From Natronoarchaeum mannanilyticum (GTDB lineage Archaea > Halobacteriota > Halobacteria > Halobacteriales > Natronoarchaeaceae): a stretch of 64,000 nucleotides of DNA. The notes under the pieces are model-generated. The model was given only the letters and a program-made list of their open reading frames with translations. It had not been told where the DNA came from and made no database searches. This document shows positions 8,080-19,081 of this stretch, in pieces. The DNA lies in contig NZ_BAAADV010000001.1 of the NCBI RefSeq assembly GCF_039522665.1, forward strand, positions 1,288,436 to 1,352,435, in the 5' to 3' direction. The position numbers and the translations under genes are program-made. Position 1 is the stretch's first letter, and each line of letters begins with the position of its first letter.

Positions 8080-8888
8080 GCTGGCGCACCGTCGCGCGCA
8101 AGGACGTTCGCGACGCCGGGCGATCGCGGACGCTCTGGGCGCTGTTCGGGCTCCTGTCGATCCTCTTCGTCGGCTACGCCGCCGCGTACGCCTACGTCGG
8201 CGACGACACGTTCGTCGGGTTCCTCGGCGGCGTCGTCGGAATCGTCGACGCCGCCGTTCCGATCCTCGGAATCTTGCTGGGCTATCGGTCGATCTCGGAC
8301 GACCGGGCGGACGGGAGCCTGCTGCTCTCGATGTCGCTCCCGCAGTCTCGCGGCGAGTTGCTCGTCGGGACCGCGCTGGGCCGGACGGTCGTGTTGCTGG
8401 TGCCGACGCTGTTCGGGCTGTCGATCGCCGGCGCGTACGCGGCCCTGCGGTACGGGACCGAGGGTGCCCTCGCGTACCCGCTGTTCCTGCTCGCGACCGC
8501 CCTCTACGGCGCGTCGTTCGTCGCGGTCGGCGTCGCGCTGTCGGCGTCGACGATCGTCGACCGCCAGATCACGTACGGCGCGGTCGGCGCGTACCTGCTA
8601 CCGGTCGTTCTGTGGGGCACGCTCGTCTCGTTCGTCGTGGCCTTCCTTCACCGATTCAACGCCAGCCTCGGCACGCCCGACTGGGCGCTGTTCCTCCAGT
8701 TGGTTGCTCCCGGCGAAGCGTACGCGCGCCTCCTGCGCGCGGGCTTCGACGTGAACCTGGCGAGCCGATACGTGGGCGATGGAACGCCGGCGTTCGTCGA
8801 CTGGTGGGCCGCGCTGGCGCTGCTCGGCGTCTGGATCGTCGCGCCGCTGGCGATCGGCTACCGTCGGTTCGAGAGCGGGGATCTGTGA
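8076..8888 (+). CDS. ABC transporter permease (ABC-2 type) 2
   Basis: 270 residues from GTG 8076, with about six membrane segments and the conserved cytoplasmic loop ILLGYRSISDDRADGSLLLSMSLP. Paralogue of the preceding permease and last gene of the operon. GTG 8076 is chosen because it overlaps the upstream stop (GTGA) and gives MSWRTVARKDVRDA, matching the N-terminus of the paralogue. The likely role is the second half of the transmembrane channel. Confidence 0.9.
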   Translation: MSWRTVARKDVRDAGRSRTLWALFGLLSILFVGYAAAYAYVGDDTFVGFLGGVVGIVDAAVPILGILLGYRSISDDRADGSLLLSMSLPQSRGELLVGTALGRTVVLLVPTLFGLSIAGAYAALRYGTEGALAYPLFLLATALYGASFVAVGVALSASTIVDRQITYGAVGAYLLPVVLWGTLVSFVVAFLHRFNASLGTPDWALFLQLVAPGEAYARLLRAGFDVNLASRYVGDGTPAFVDWWAALALLGVWIVAPLAIGYRRFESGDL

Positions 8889-9012
8889 CCGAAACGGTTT
8901 GTCGGGCGATTCGATGCGTGCACCGGACGCCGGAGCGTCGATCCGACGGCGACGCGGGGACCGCCGCGCTCATTACAGTCGGATGTCAAGAACGACAAAG
9001 AGGAACTGATCG

Positions 9013-10757
9013 ATGTCGATCGTCGGAACGGTCGTAGCCGTCGCCCTCGACGTCGTAGCCGCGGCGCTGCTGGGCTCGACGACCTGGATCGCGTTTCGGT
9101 CCCGCGACCGACCCAGCGCGCCGCCGTTCATCGCGATCCTGGCGCTGCTGACGCTGCTGGGCGTGCTCTCGGTGCTGGCGGAGTTCCCCGGCACGTCGGC
9201 GGTTCCGCTGCTCCCGGCGATCGTCGACTTCGGCCAGTTCGGCGTCGCACTCGTCGTCCCTGGGGTGTGGGTCGTGTACGCGCTCGGCTACACCGGTCGC
9301 GGCACCGGGCTGACGCGTTTGCGCATCGCCATGTTTCTGGGGATTGCGGTCCCGATCGTCCTGAGCGCCGCCGTCCTCGCCGCCTCGCCCCCCAGATCCG
9401 TCATCGAAGCGATGCTCGCGTCGCTTCTCGGCACGGAGATCATGTTCCTGCTGGGGCTGTACCTGTACGGCGCGTATCTCCTGATCAGGCACGGCTGGAG
9501 CCACGCCCGCATCTCGAAGCTGCAGATCGCGGTCGTGCTCGCCGCCGTCACCGCGCCGTACTTCTTCGGCGGAGAGGGATCCAGCGGTCCGATCGCGGAC
9601 GGCGTGACCGTCGGCCTGCTGGTCTCCGGCGGACTGTTCGCCGTCGCGGTGCGGCGCTACCCGGTGATGACCGGGTTCCCCAAGGCCGACTACGTCGCCC
9701 GGACGCGGGTCGTCGAGGCGCTCCGCGAGGCGGTCGTCGTGCTCGACTGGGAGGGTCACGTGCTCGACGCCAACGCGACGACCGGCGAGCTGTTCGACCG
9801 CTCCCCGGCGTCGATGATCGGCGAGCCGATCCACTCGATCGTCGACGGGCTGGAAGGGACCGATCTCTCGGCGGGCGCCGCGGGGACGGTCACTCTCCAG
9901 ACGACGAAGGGGCGCCGACGATTCCAGTTCAGCGTCTCGGCGGTCGGCGACGCCGACGCCGGGGCCGGTGCCGAAGTCGACGGCGATCCTGACGCCGAAG
10001 CCGCCGGCGGCGCCGGCGCCGAAGCCAATGTCGACGGCGGCTCCGACGCCGAAGGCGGGGCCGATCCCGTCGCCCGGACCGTGCTGTTGCGGGACGTGAC
10101 CGACCGCCGGACGCGCGAGCAGCGCCTCTCGGTGCTCAACCGCGTCCTCCGGCACAACGTCCGGAACGAGCTCGACGTCGTCCTCGCGTACGCAGACCGC
10201 ATCGACGACGCGGACGTTCGCGAGGGGATCCGCGAGAGCGCGACCGACCTCGTCGAGCTCAGCGACAAGGCCCGCGAAGCCGAGGACGTGATGACCGCCA
10301 GCGCGAGTTCGCCGGAACCGGTCGACCTCGCGGCCGTCGCGCAGGACGTCGTGGAGGAATTCCGCGCCGAGGACGCCGACGCCGAAATCGCGCTCACCTG
10401 CCCGGACGAACTGGTCGTCTCGTCGCACCGCTCGGTCGTCCGGCAGGTGCTGTCGGAACTCGTCGACAACGCGATCGAACACGCCGACCGATCGTCACCC
10501 GGTATCGAGGTGACCGTTCGGGCGGGCCCCGACGGCGCCGCCGAACTCGTCGTCGCGGACGACGGACCGGGGATTCCGAGCCGGGAGCGGAAGATCCTGG
10601 ACGCCGGCCCGGAAACCCAGCTCGAACACGGCAGCGGCATCGGGCTCTGGTTCGTCAGCTGGGCCGTCACGCAACTGGGCGGCGAGCTCTCGTTTCGCGA
10701 GAACGATCCCACGGGCAGCGTCGTGACCGTCCGACTCTACGACGCCGAGTACGACGC

Positions 10758-10761
<4 letters not shown>
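9013..10761 (+). CDS. Membrane histidine kinase with 7TM sensor and PAS domain
   Basis: 582 residues. Seven hydrophobic segments span about residues 1-215, matching the haloarchaeal 7TM sensor layout. A PAS domain covers about 230-370. Phospho-acceptor H381 lies in LNRVLRHNVRNELDVV, then a HATPase with LVDNAIEHA, DDGPGIP (about 516) and GSGIGLWFV (about 540). A 38-residue Asp/Ala/Gly-rich insert (about 314-352) splits the last PAS strands. The stop codon TGA lies inside the right end of the adjacent IS200/IS605 element (TTGACATCC), so the present C-terminus was probably set by the insertion. The catalytic domain is complete. The partner is unknown; the HalX regulator at 2721 is one option. 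Confidence 0.88.
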
Positions 10762-12077
<1,316 letters not shown>

Positions 12078-12081
<4 letters not shown>

Positions 12082-12458
12082 GCGTCTTCACCCTCTTGTT
12101 CAGCGATGTAGCGTTCGATAGCGCCTTTCGATACACTCCCCGCCGTACCGACGTAGTACGAACGAGCCCACTTCACGCGGTCGTCGTACCGCTGGTTGTA
12201 CTTGCGGGCGGAGATACCTTTGACCCAGTTGACGATGAGTGATGGGGCGTTCTTGGGCGGACTCCCGATGAACAGGTGTACGTGGTCGGACATGACCTCG
12301 GACTCGGCCAGTTCGAGGCCCTTGTCTTCACAGATTTCCGCGAAGATGGTCTCGAGACGTTCCTTCGTCTTCCCCGCCAGGTACGAACGCCGATACTTCG
12401 GCACGAATACTATATGGTAGTAGAGTTCGTATTTCGCGTGACGGGTACTCTTTACCAT
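12078..12458 (-). CDS. tnpA: IS200-type transposase TnpA (HUH/Y1)
   Basis: 126 residues, full length for the family. It has H59-V-H61 in SDHVHLFIG (HUH metal site), [12 protein letters not shown] near the N-terminus, and catalytic Y117 in [10 protein letters not shown]. It cuts and joins single-stranded element ends through a 5'-phosphotyrosine. The residues look intact, so the element may still mobilise in cis although its tnpB is frameshifted. The coding end overlaps the tnpB ATG by 4 nt. Upstream (12459-12500) is AT-rich with a TATA-like TATACATAG. Confidence 0.93.
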
Positions 12459-12507
12459 CTATGTATACTATCACAGTCAGATGGATTAAATATTGTGTTG
12501 GAACCCT

Positions 12508-12551
<44 letters not shown>

Positions 12552-12560
12552 CCCCGTCCT

Positions 12561-12642
<82 letters not shown>

Positions 12643-12740
12643 CGTAACTCGCCGAAAAAGAGGTGCCGCGAGTAGATCCATGTCAGTTTGGCGGTGTCGG
12701 GTCCGCGTCGCGGCGACGCGCGGAGCGAGGGAATACCGTG

Positions 12741-13001
12741 CTACCAGTCCTCGGTCTGAACACCTCCCTCGTTGCGGGCGTCGGTGATGATCTTGTACAC
12801 GTGGATCGGAACGACCACGATGCCCAACAGTAGGTAGTTGAGCGTCAGCAGGTTGATCACCGCCAGCTTCGTCCGGCCGACGTAGTAGTACGCGGCCGGC
12901 GAGAGCACGAGCGCCAGCAGGATCGCCACGGGTACGGACTTGTCCGCGATCGCCCCTGCGTCGCGTCCGGTGTCGTCAGCGGGGGAACTATCCGTCGCCA
13001 T
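12741..13001 (-). CDS. Small membrane protein, two TM segments
   Basis: 86 residues from ATG 13001. A 22-residue polar acidic start is followed by two hydrophobic stretches, SVPVAILLALVLSPAAYYYVG and LAVINLLTLNYLLLGIVVVPI, and a short charged tail. The G/YYxGRTK turn recalls TM2-like small proteins. No function is recognised. An upstream ATG at 13079 would add an Arg-rich non-haloarchaeal N-terminus, so it was not used. Confidence 0.6.
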   Translation of the reverse strand: MATDSSPADDTGRDAGAIADKSVPVAILLALVLSPAAYYYVGRTKLAVINLLTLNYLLLGIVVVPIHVYKIITDARNEGGVQTEDW

Positions 13002-13269
13002 CGATATCAGTGGGATTGACCGAGCGGCGCCGGTAGAGCGCGTAACCGAGTGCGGTCGTGACCGCAACGATGCTCGCAATCCTCGTCTTGCTCACCTCCA
13101 CGTCGCAACGATGGGTCGGTGTCCAAATAGGTCCCGAGGAAGGCTCTCAGCGTCGGAAACACCCGTCATCGCCGCTTTTCGAGCATCAACTGCGCCGGTG
13201 TGTTTCCCGTCCAGAGACCAGTCCCGTCCGTTTACTGTCGTCCGGGGCCGAGTGTCGGATAGGCTACCC

Positions 13270-13785
13270 ATGACCGCCCGGATACCCCACGATGACGCAC
13301 AGCCCTCCAGACGATCGTTTCTCGCCGCGAGCGGCACAGCGGTGCTGGCGGCATCGGCCGGCTGTACGGCCGTCGTGGACTTCATCGGCGATCGCCTGCT
13401 CGAAGAGGTCAACGTGTTCAACGAAACCAACCGCCGAGTCGGCGGTTCGATCACCGTCGTAGATCCCGCGGGAGACACTGTGCTCGACGAGACGTTCGAT
13501 CTCGCCGCCTCGGACGACGAGGACGGATCGGGCTCCGGGAATGAATCGAGCTCAGAGGACGAGCAGTCGACCGCGGTGTACGACGACGTGTGGACCGAGT
13601 CGGGTTCGTACGAGGTGACCGTGGAGCTACCGGACACCGAGATCGACGGGCAATCGCAGGCCAGCGGGACGGTGACGATCGACGACACCGACGAGGAGAT
13701 GCTCGCCGTCGCGCTCGGTTCCGGGGAAGTGGACGAACCGATCGGCTTCCGCGTCGGCGAGAGCCTCTCGGACTTCGCGGACTGA
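13270..13785 (+). CDS. Tat-exported lipoprotein, unknown function
   Basis: 171 residues. Twin-arginine signal RRSFLAAS at about 14-21, hydrophobic stretch, lipobox ASAGC at about 31-35. The mature part has a beta-rich fold with a Ser/Glu/Asp-rich linker (GSGSGNESSSEDEQS) between the VNVFNETNRRVGGSITVVD segment and GSYEVTVELPD. Such proteins sit on the outer face of the membrane, lipid-anchored at Cys. The pattern VFNET...ITVVDPAGDTVLDETFDL suggests a small carbohydrate/ligand-type beta-sandwich, but no family is assigned. Followed on the same strand by another Tat lipoprotein gene. Confidence 0.8.
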   Translation: MTARIPHDDAQPSRRSFLAASGTAVLAASAGCTAVVDFIGDRLLEEVNVFNETNRRVGGSITVVDPAGDTVLDETFDLAASDDEDGSGSGNESSSEDEQSTAVYDDVWTESGSYEVTVELPDTEIDGQSQASGTVTIDDTDEEMLAVALGSGEVDEPIGFRVGESLSDFAD

Positions 13786-13890
13786 GGCTTCGTGCTCGAT
13801 CGAGACCCGTAGCGAGCACTCTCCGGGTGTTTCTGGTCCGGAAACGCTGCGTCCCGATTGATCCCCGTCGGCCCGCAATCCCGAACCGGA

Positions 13891-15039
13891 ATGGTTCCCC
13901 GCACGACGCGACGACGGTACCTCAGTGGACTAGCGATCGCGGCCAGCGCCTCCCTCGGCGGCTGTCTCGGTGACGCCCTAGAGGACGGCGATTCGGACGA
14001 CGGTGACGGCTCCGGAAACGAGTCCGGCGGCGACGAGCGAGCCTCGGACGGCGACGCCGACGACGCCGCGGCGTCCGGCTCGCCCGCGGAGACCCTCCGG
14101 CAGTACGTCGCGACCAGCGCCGAGACCGACGACCCGGCCGAGGTCGGCGCGTACTTCCACCCGATCCACCCGTTTCACCCGGACAACCTCGACGACGATG
14201 CCGAGGCGTGGCTGCTGCGGGACGATCCGGTGTCGGAGATCGAGACCGAGACCGCCGATCGAGACGTGACGCCCGACGCAGTTCTTTCGGCGCCGGTTCT
14301 GCAAGCAGCGGACGTCGGCCGCGACGCGGTCGTCGACGCGCTCGACGGAGAGCGGACGGCCGTCGTCGACGTGACGATAACCGACGAGAGCGGCGCGACG
14401 ACCGAGTTCAGCGCCGCGACCGTGACGGCCGACGGCGAGTGGTCGATCCTCGCCCAGGCGATCGGCGCGAGCGACGGCGACAGCGAGTCGAGCGACGAGT
14501 CCGACGAGCCGGCGCCGTTCGAGGCGCGCGTCGTCGACGAGGTCGCGTTCTTCCCCGACGAGGACCGCGCGCGCGTTCACTTCGTCGACTCGCCGGCGGC
14601 CGACAGCGTCACCGCCGCGGCGGAGAACGCCTTCTCTTCCCGGTCGTCGAGCACGCCCGAGACGATCACCTACTTCGACCTCTCGCTCGATCCCGAGGGC
14701 GACGAAGTGCTCGTGACCGCGACGGTCGACGGCGAGACGCGGCCCGTCCACCGCGAGCAGTACCCGCCGTCAGATCGAGCCGTCGACGAGGTAATCTTCG
14801 ACGAGCAGTCCGACAACGCGCTGTTCGACGCGACCGCCCGCGTCGAGTTCACGGGCGAGCAGACCGGCGACCGAATCGCCGTCGAGTCGACGGTCCGGGG
14901 CGACGAGGCCTCGATCGAACCCGCCGGGAACGCGACGCATCTCACCGTCGGCGTCGATCCGGAGGGCGACGAGGTCGTCGTGACGCTGACCGAGGGCGAC
15001 GAGACCGAGGAACTCCACCGCGAGCGATACTACGCATGA
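13891..15039 (+). CDS. Tat-exported lipoprotein with duplicated C-terminal domain
   Basis: 382 residues from ATG 13891. Signal RRRYLSGLAIAASASLGGC (Tat motif plus lipobox), a long acidic Ser/Gly linker (about 28-65), then an NTF2-like segment (ETLRQYVATSAETDDPAEVGAYFHPIHPF...) of about 110 residues. The C-terminal part carries two tandem copies of a roughly 75-residue beta domain. Each copy ends in a similar block: LDPEGDEVLVTATVDGETRPVHREQY and then VDPEGDEVVVTLTEGDETEELHRERY. Surface lipoprotein of unknown ligand. The annotated start removes 11 residues encoded upstream that precede the twin arginines. Confidence 0.8.
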   Translation: MVPRTTRRRYLSGLAIAASASLGGCLGDALEDGDSDDGDGSGNESGGDERASDGDADDAAASGSPAETLRQYVATSAETDDPAEVGAYFHPIHPFHPDNLDDDAEAWLLRDDPVSEIETETADRDVTPDAVLSAPVLQAADVGRDAVVDALDGERTAVVDVTITDESGATTEFSAATVTADGEWSILAQAIGASDGDSESSDESDEPAPFEARVVDEVAFFPDEDRARVHFVDSPAADSVTAAAENAFSSRSSSTPETITYFDLSLDPEGDEVLVTATVDGETRPVHREQYPPSDRAVDEVIFDEQSDNALFDATARVEFTGEQTGDRIAVESTVRGDEASIEPAGNATHLTVGVDPEGDEVVVTLTEGDETEELHRERYYA

Positions 15040-15160
15040 CCGTCTGCCGGCCCGGCGGGTCGTTCGACGCCTCGAGAGCGGCCTCCGGCGACGTCTCGCT
15101 ATCGCCACTCGACGCCGCGAACGCCCTCGCCGAACGACCGCGACGCCGGCCGACAAACAG

Positions 15161-15166
15161 CTATAT
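15161..15166 (+). promoter_or_regulatory. TATA-like box of DUF5518-like gene
   Basis: CTATAT lies about 27 nt before ATG 15191, the distance expected for a leaderless transcript. This supports the chosen start. Confidence 0.5.
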
Positions 15167-15190
15167 GTTAGGAAACCATAACTTGCGCAT

Positions 15191-15640
15191 ATGACTCGGA
15201 TCGGCCCCCTCCCCGTCGAATTGGACGAGACGTGGCAGTACGCCCTCCTCGGCGGACTGGCCTCGATTCCGTTTACCGCGTTCGGCTACTGGCAGACGGG
15301 GTCCGAGATGTCGATCGCACCGGTCTTTTTCGGCGGGATCCTCGCCGGATTCCTGGCCGAGCGCCGGACCGGAACGAACAGCGGCGTCGGCGTCCGGACC
15401 GGCCTCGTCGGCGGGCTTCCGGCGGTCTGGTTGCTCGTCGACCTCCTCGCCGTGTCGTCCGGTCTGGCCGGCCCGTCGTGGTTCGTCGCGAGCGGACTCG
15501 TCCTCCTGATCGGATCAGTGGCCGTGTTCGGCGCGCTGGCGTTCGGCCTCTCAGCGCTCGTCGGCATCGTCGGCGCGCGGGTCGGGAGCTGGCTCGCCGG
15601 TCTCGGCGGTCGCGGTCGTCCGTCCAAGGCTACCGCATAG
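15191..15640 (+). CDS. DUF5518-like small membrane protein
   Basis: 149 residues with four hydrophobic segments: YALLGGLASIPFTAFGYW, MSIAPVFFGGILAGFLAERR, VRTGLVGGLPAVWLLVDLL and VLLIGSVAVFGALAFGLSALVGIVGARVG. The GGILAGFLAERR...GVRTGLVGG pattern is common to a haloarchaeal family of unknown function. A single-gene unit judged by its own TATA box. No catalytic residues are apparent. Confidence 0.65.
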   Translation: MTRIGPLPVELDETWQYALLGGLASIPFTAFGYWQTGSEMSIAPVFFGGILAGFLAERRTGTNSGVGVRTGLVGGLPAVWLLVDLLAVSSGLAGPSWFVASGLVLLIGSVAVFGALAFGLSALVGIVGARVGSWLAGLGGRGRPSKATA

Positions 15641-15714
15641 CCGCTGGGGAGGTGACCCCGTATTCGCGCTTTCACAAGAACTAATCGTGCGGTGAGCGTG
15701 TCTCGGACCGAAGA

Positions 15715-17022
15715 ATGTCTCGACCGACCGCTACGCCGCCTTCTCCCCGGGGAGTCCCGGTGTTGGGTAATACGATCGCGTTCGCCAGCGACCCGTTCGG
15801 CTTCGTCCGGCGGTCCGTCGAGTCTACGGGGGACGTGTTTCGGATGCGACTGCTCGGGCGGGACGTCTACGTCGTGGGCGATCCCGACCACGTCGAGACG
15901 GTCCTGCTGAACCGCGAGGCGTTCGCGAAACTCGAGGACTTCGAGGTGGCCTTCGGCGACACGCTCCTGTCCGTCGAGGGCGAGCAGTGGCGCCGCCAGC
16001 GCCACGCGATGGAGGGCTTTTTCGATCCGACGCGCATCGCCGAGTTCGCGGAGACGATGGTCGACGTCGCCGAGTCCCACGTCGACGACTGGTCGTCCGG
16101 ACGCGAGATCGGGGTCGACGACGAGATGCGGTCAATCGCACTTCGCAACCTGTTCGAGGTAGTGCTGGGTCACTCCCTGTCCGCGACCGAACGGGACGAC
16201 CTCGCCGCGGACGCACACGCGCTCAACAACTGGTTCAAACCCACGTCGTGGGTGCTGCCCTACTGGGTTCCGACGCCGGCACGTCGCGAGTTTCGCCGCG
16301 GCTCCGATCGGTTGCGAGACTGGGCGCGGTCACTGCTCGACGACGCTCAGGACGGTCCGGACGAGGAGAGTCTGCTGGCGACGCTGGCTACCCTTCAGGA
16401 CGACCCCGATTCCGAGTTCGATCGAGCCGAAGTCCTCGACCAGGTCGTCGGGATGATCTTCGCCGGCCACGAGACGACCGCCCTCGCGATGACGTACGCC
16501 CTCCACCAGATCGCCGCTCATCCCGACATTGCCGATCGATTTCACGCAGAACTCGACGACGTTATCGACGGCCGGCCGTCGTTCGCCGACCTCCGGGAGC
16601 TGGAGTACGCCGAACGGGTGATCGACGAGGCGCTCCGGCTCTACCCGCCGGTCCACGCGATCCCGCGTGAGACGACCGAACGCGTCGACCTCGGCGAGTA
16701 CGAGATTCCGGGCGGCGAGCAGGTGTTGCTCTCGGTGTGGAGCATCCACCGCGACTCGCGGTTCTACGACGAGCCGCTCGCGTTCGATCCGAGCCGGTGG
16801 GAAGATACGTCTCCGCGGGAGCGTGGCTACGAGTTCGTGCCGTTCGGCGCCGGGCCCCGGATCTGCATCGGGCGCCACTTCGCCCGCCTCGAGATGAAGG
16901 CCACCCTCGCGGCGATCGGGCGACGCTACCGTCTCGACGCCGACGACGAGATCGACGTCACGCCGCAGATGACGACCCAACCCGCAGGGCCCGTCAACGT
17001 TCGCGTCACCGACCGTAATTGA
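15715..17022 (+). CDS. Cytochrome P450
   Basis: 435 residues. All key P450 features are visible: proline-rich start (PPSPRGVPVLGN), I-helix oxygen motif AGHETT (about 250-255), ExxR E305-R308 in DEALRLYPPVH, and heme loop FGAGPRICIG with ligand C384. It is soluble with no membrane anchor, like bacterial class I enzymes. It would hydroxylate or otherwise oxidise a lipid or terpenoid-type substrate using ferredoxin/reductase partners, none of which are adjacent. The substrate is not predictable. Confidence 0.95.
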   Translation: MSRPTATPPSPRGVPVLGNTIAFASDPFGFVRRSVESTGDVFRMRLLGRDVYVVGDPDHVETVLLNREAFAKLEDFEVAFGDTLLSVEGEQWRRQRHAMEGFFDPTRIAEFAETMVDVAESHVDDWSSGREIGVDDEMRSIALRNLFEVVLGHSLSATERDDLAADAHALNNWFKPTSWVLPYWVPTPARREFRRGSDRLRDWARSLLDDAQDGPDEESLLATLATLQDDPDSEFDRAEVLDQVVGMIFAGHETTALAMTYALHQIAAHPDIADRFHAELDDVIDGRPSFADLRELEYAERVIDEALRLYPPVHAIPRETTERVDLGEYEIPGGEQVLLSVWSIHRDSRFYDEPLAFDPSRWEDTSPRERGYEFVPFGAGPRICIGRHFARLEMKATLAAIGRRYRLDADDEIDVTPQMTTQPAGPVNVRVTDRN

Positions 17023-17096
17023 TCGGGGCCGCTGTAGTCTGCGGGTGCTGTGAATGTACACTCCGCGCACGGCGCTTTCCGGGATCTCGACCGGGC

Positions 17097-17747
17097 TCAG
17101 AGCCGCTCGGCGTCCGTCGCAGTCCCCCGGGTCCGTCCCTCTCGAGTGCGGTCGTTACGATACGCGAACCCGGCGAGAACGAGGCCGGCCAGGACGAGTC
17201 CGCCGATTGACTCGGGCCACGTGTGGGCGCCCGCCAGCGGCCGCGCGACGACCATTCCGAGCGCAACGACGAGCGCCGGGGCGAACCGGCGATCCAGAAA
17301 CGCAAGATAGCCGGCGGGTACCGCGGCGTACAGTACGTGACTCGAAACGTCCCAGAACGGCGTGACGAGGAGATGCGGGACGGTCGCGGCGACCAACAGG
17401 AGCGAAAACTCTGGTACGCGTCGGCCCCACTGTTGTACCCGCCAGACGCCCCAGATGAGCGTGATGCCGACGCCGAGGCCCAGACTCCCAGTGAAGTCCG
17501 GTCCCCACGACGGAACGGTTCCGAAGAGCGACGGCGCGCCCTCGTAGATCGCGAACGCGACGGCCCAGCCCAGCGCGACGACGCCGACGCGCGGGCCGAA
17601 GTCTCGAAGTTCGGGGTCTCTCGCCGACCGAACCTCGTAGACGAGGACGGCGATCGTACAGAGCAGGACGAAGTACTCCGGCGTGAACGCCTCCGAGTAA
17701 GTGCGTGCGATAGTCTCTACCATTTGCACGTCGCTATTCGCATCCAT
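17097..17747 (-). CDS. Multi-pass membrane protein, PAP2-like C-terminus
   Basis: 216 residues with about six to seven membrane segments. The segment HVLYAAVPAGYLAFLDRRFAPALVVALGM followed by VARPLAGAHTWPESIGGLVLAG resembles the last two motifs of PAP2 phosphatases (SGH and SRxxxGxHxxxD), but the Asp is replaced and the KxxxxxxRP motif is absent. It may be an inactive relative or a different membrane family. Convergent with the P450 gene, 74 bp apart. Confidence 0.6.
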   Translation of the reverse strand: MDANSDVQMVETIARTYSEAFTPEYFVLLCTIAVLVYEVRSARDPELRDFGPRVGVVALGWAVAFAIYEGAPSLFGTVPSWGPDFTGSLGLGVGITLIWGVWRVQQWGRRVPEFSLLLVAATVPHLLVTPFWDVSSHVLYAAVPAGYLAFLDRRFAPALVVALGMVVARPLAGAHTWPESIGGLVLAGLVLAGFAYRNDRTREGRTRGTATDAERL

Positions 17748-17842
17748 AGTATGGAAATTTCGGTTTCCGACGGTATCTGCGGAGTTTCGGAGCGCGACGC
17801 CGGGAGAGCCGCGATGCGCTGCCGATACACGGGCGCGCGAGC

Positions 17843-17848
17843 TTTATA
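17843..17848 (+). promoter_or_regulatory. TATA box of pirin gene
   Basis: TTTATA centred 26 nt before GTG 17872, in GC-rich DNA. It is a canonical leaderless haloarchaeal promoter and decides the GTG start. Confidence 0.65.
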
Positions 17849-17871
17849 CCGCTAAGACGACTACTTGTACC

Positions 17872-18624
17872 GTGAACTCGGCAGCTTCGGCGGGACTCTA
17901 CCACGCGCCCCGCACCGACGTCTCCCAGAACCAGGGGAAGTTCCGGATCCACCTCAACTTCCCCGGGCGGAACCACCCGGACCACGAGGACCACGGCTAC
18001 GGCCCGCTCGCGACCGTCGTCGAGTCGTTCATGGATCCCGACACGCTGATCTCGATGCACCCCCACCAGAACGAGGAGATCATCTCCTGGGTGCCCGCGG
18101 GCGTGATGCGCCACGACGACCGGCAGGGCAACGAGCTGGTCACCGATTCCGAGCACCTGATGGTGATGAACGCCGGCAGCGGCTTCTGGCACGAGGAGCG
18201 CACGCTCGCGGACGATCCGCCGCTGCGGATGCTCCAGATCTTCGTCCGCCCGCACAGCCTCGATCTCCAGCCTGGCATCCAGCACGGCGCGATCGACGAC
18301 CCGGTCGCCAACGAGTGGCGCCATCTCTTCGGCCCCGAGGGATCGGACGCGCCGTTCTACGTGCGAAACGACGTCAACTTCTACGACGCGCGCCTCGAAG
18401 AAGGTGCCAGCGTCGCACTCCCCGAGATCGACGGGTGGGACGCGTACTTCTACGTGTCCGAGGGCGCGGTCGAAGCGAACGGCGTCGCCTTCGACCGGAC
18501 CGAAAGCGGGCTGGTCGTCGGCGACGAGGACCCGACGATCACCGCGCGAGAAGAGTCGGTGCTCGTCGCGTTCCTCGTCGATCCGGACGCGCCGGTCACG
18601 CGGCAGGGAACGATCGGTCGGTGA
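17872..18624 (+). CDS. Pirin family protein
   Basis: 250 residues from GTG 17872. The N-terminal cupin holds the metal-ligand set: H in MHPHQNEE, E in NEEIISWV, and later VMNAGSGFWHEE. The C-terminal cupin-like half follows (FYVSEGAVEANGVAF). Pirins bind Fe(II); some act as quercetinases or redox-linked regulators. The start is set by the TATA box at 17843; an upstream in-frame ATG at 17701 would include promoter sequence. Monocistronic, facing the TRAM gene. Confidence 0.88.
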   Translation: MNSAASAGLYHAPRTDVSQNQGKFRIHLNFPGRNHPDHEDHGYGPLATVVESFMDPDTLISMHPHQNEEIISWVPAGVMRHDDRQGNELVTDSEHLMVMNAGSGFWHEERTLADDPPLRMLQIFVRPHSLDLQPGIQHGAIDDPVANEWRHLFGPEGSDAPFYVRNDVNFYDARLEEGASVALPEIDGWDAYFYVSEGAVEANGVAFDRTESGLVVGDEDPTITAREESVLVAFLVDPDAPVTRQGTIGR

Positions 18625-18655
18625 AAACGGTCGATTCGTTCGTCTTCGCCCGGCG

Positions 18656-19081
18656 CTAGTCGTAGTAGCTCAGGCGCTCGACGACTTCGCCGAAGGCGAC
18701 GTTCTCCCGTACGGTCGCCATCTCGACGCTGACGCGCTCGCCCGTCTCGGTGTCGGGGACGATGACGACGTACCCTCGCTCGACGCGGGCGATGCCGTCG
18801 CCCTGTTCGCCGATGTCCTCGATCTCCACGTCGCGGACCTCGCCCTCCTCGACGGGCGGGCCCGACGGATCGTGTTCGCGGCTCGATTTCGGCGTCGCTG
18901 ATTGCTGCTCCTCGTCGTCGTTCGATCCGCTCGTCTGGGGAAGCAACGCCACGCGGTAGTTCTCCCCGTTCCGGACCTCGCCCAGTTCGAGCTCCCGCTC
19001 GGGAATCTCGACGACGTACCGCCCGTCCTGTTCTTCGATATTACCTGAGAACAAACAGAGTAACTGTTCGGAAATCTTCAT
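18656..19081 (-). CDS. TRAM domain protein
   Basis: 141 residues. The C-terminal about 60 residues are a TRAM domain: VEEGEVRDVEIEDIGEQGDGIARVERGYVVIVPDTETGERVSVEM. The N-terminal half starts MKISEQLLCLFSGNIEEQDGRYVVEIPE, with a Ser/Gln/Asp-rich linker in the middle. Archaeal TRAM proteins are small RNA-binding proteins, described as RNA chaperones in methanogens. This one has an extra N-terminal module seen in haloarchaeal paralogues. ATG 19081 gives this standard N-terminus. Confidence 0.88.
   Translation of the reverse strand: MKISEQLLCLFSGNIEEQDGRYVVEIPERELELGEVRNGENYRVALLPQTSGSNDDEEQQSATPKSSREHDPSGPPVEEGEVRDVEIEDIGEQGDGIARVERGYVVIVPDTETGERVSVEMATVRENVAFGEVVERLSYYD

Noticed and set aside
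8986-10482. Long minus-strand frame opposite the membrane kinase
   Set aside because: Antisense shadow; the kinase on the plus strand has H, N and G boxes.
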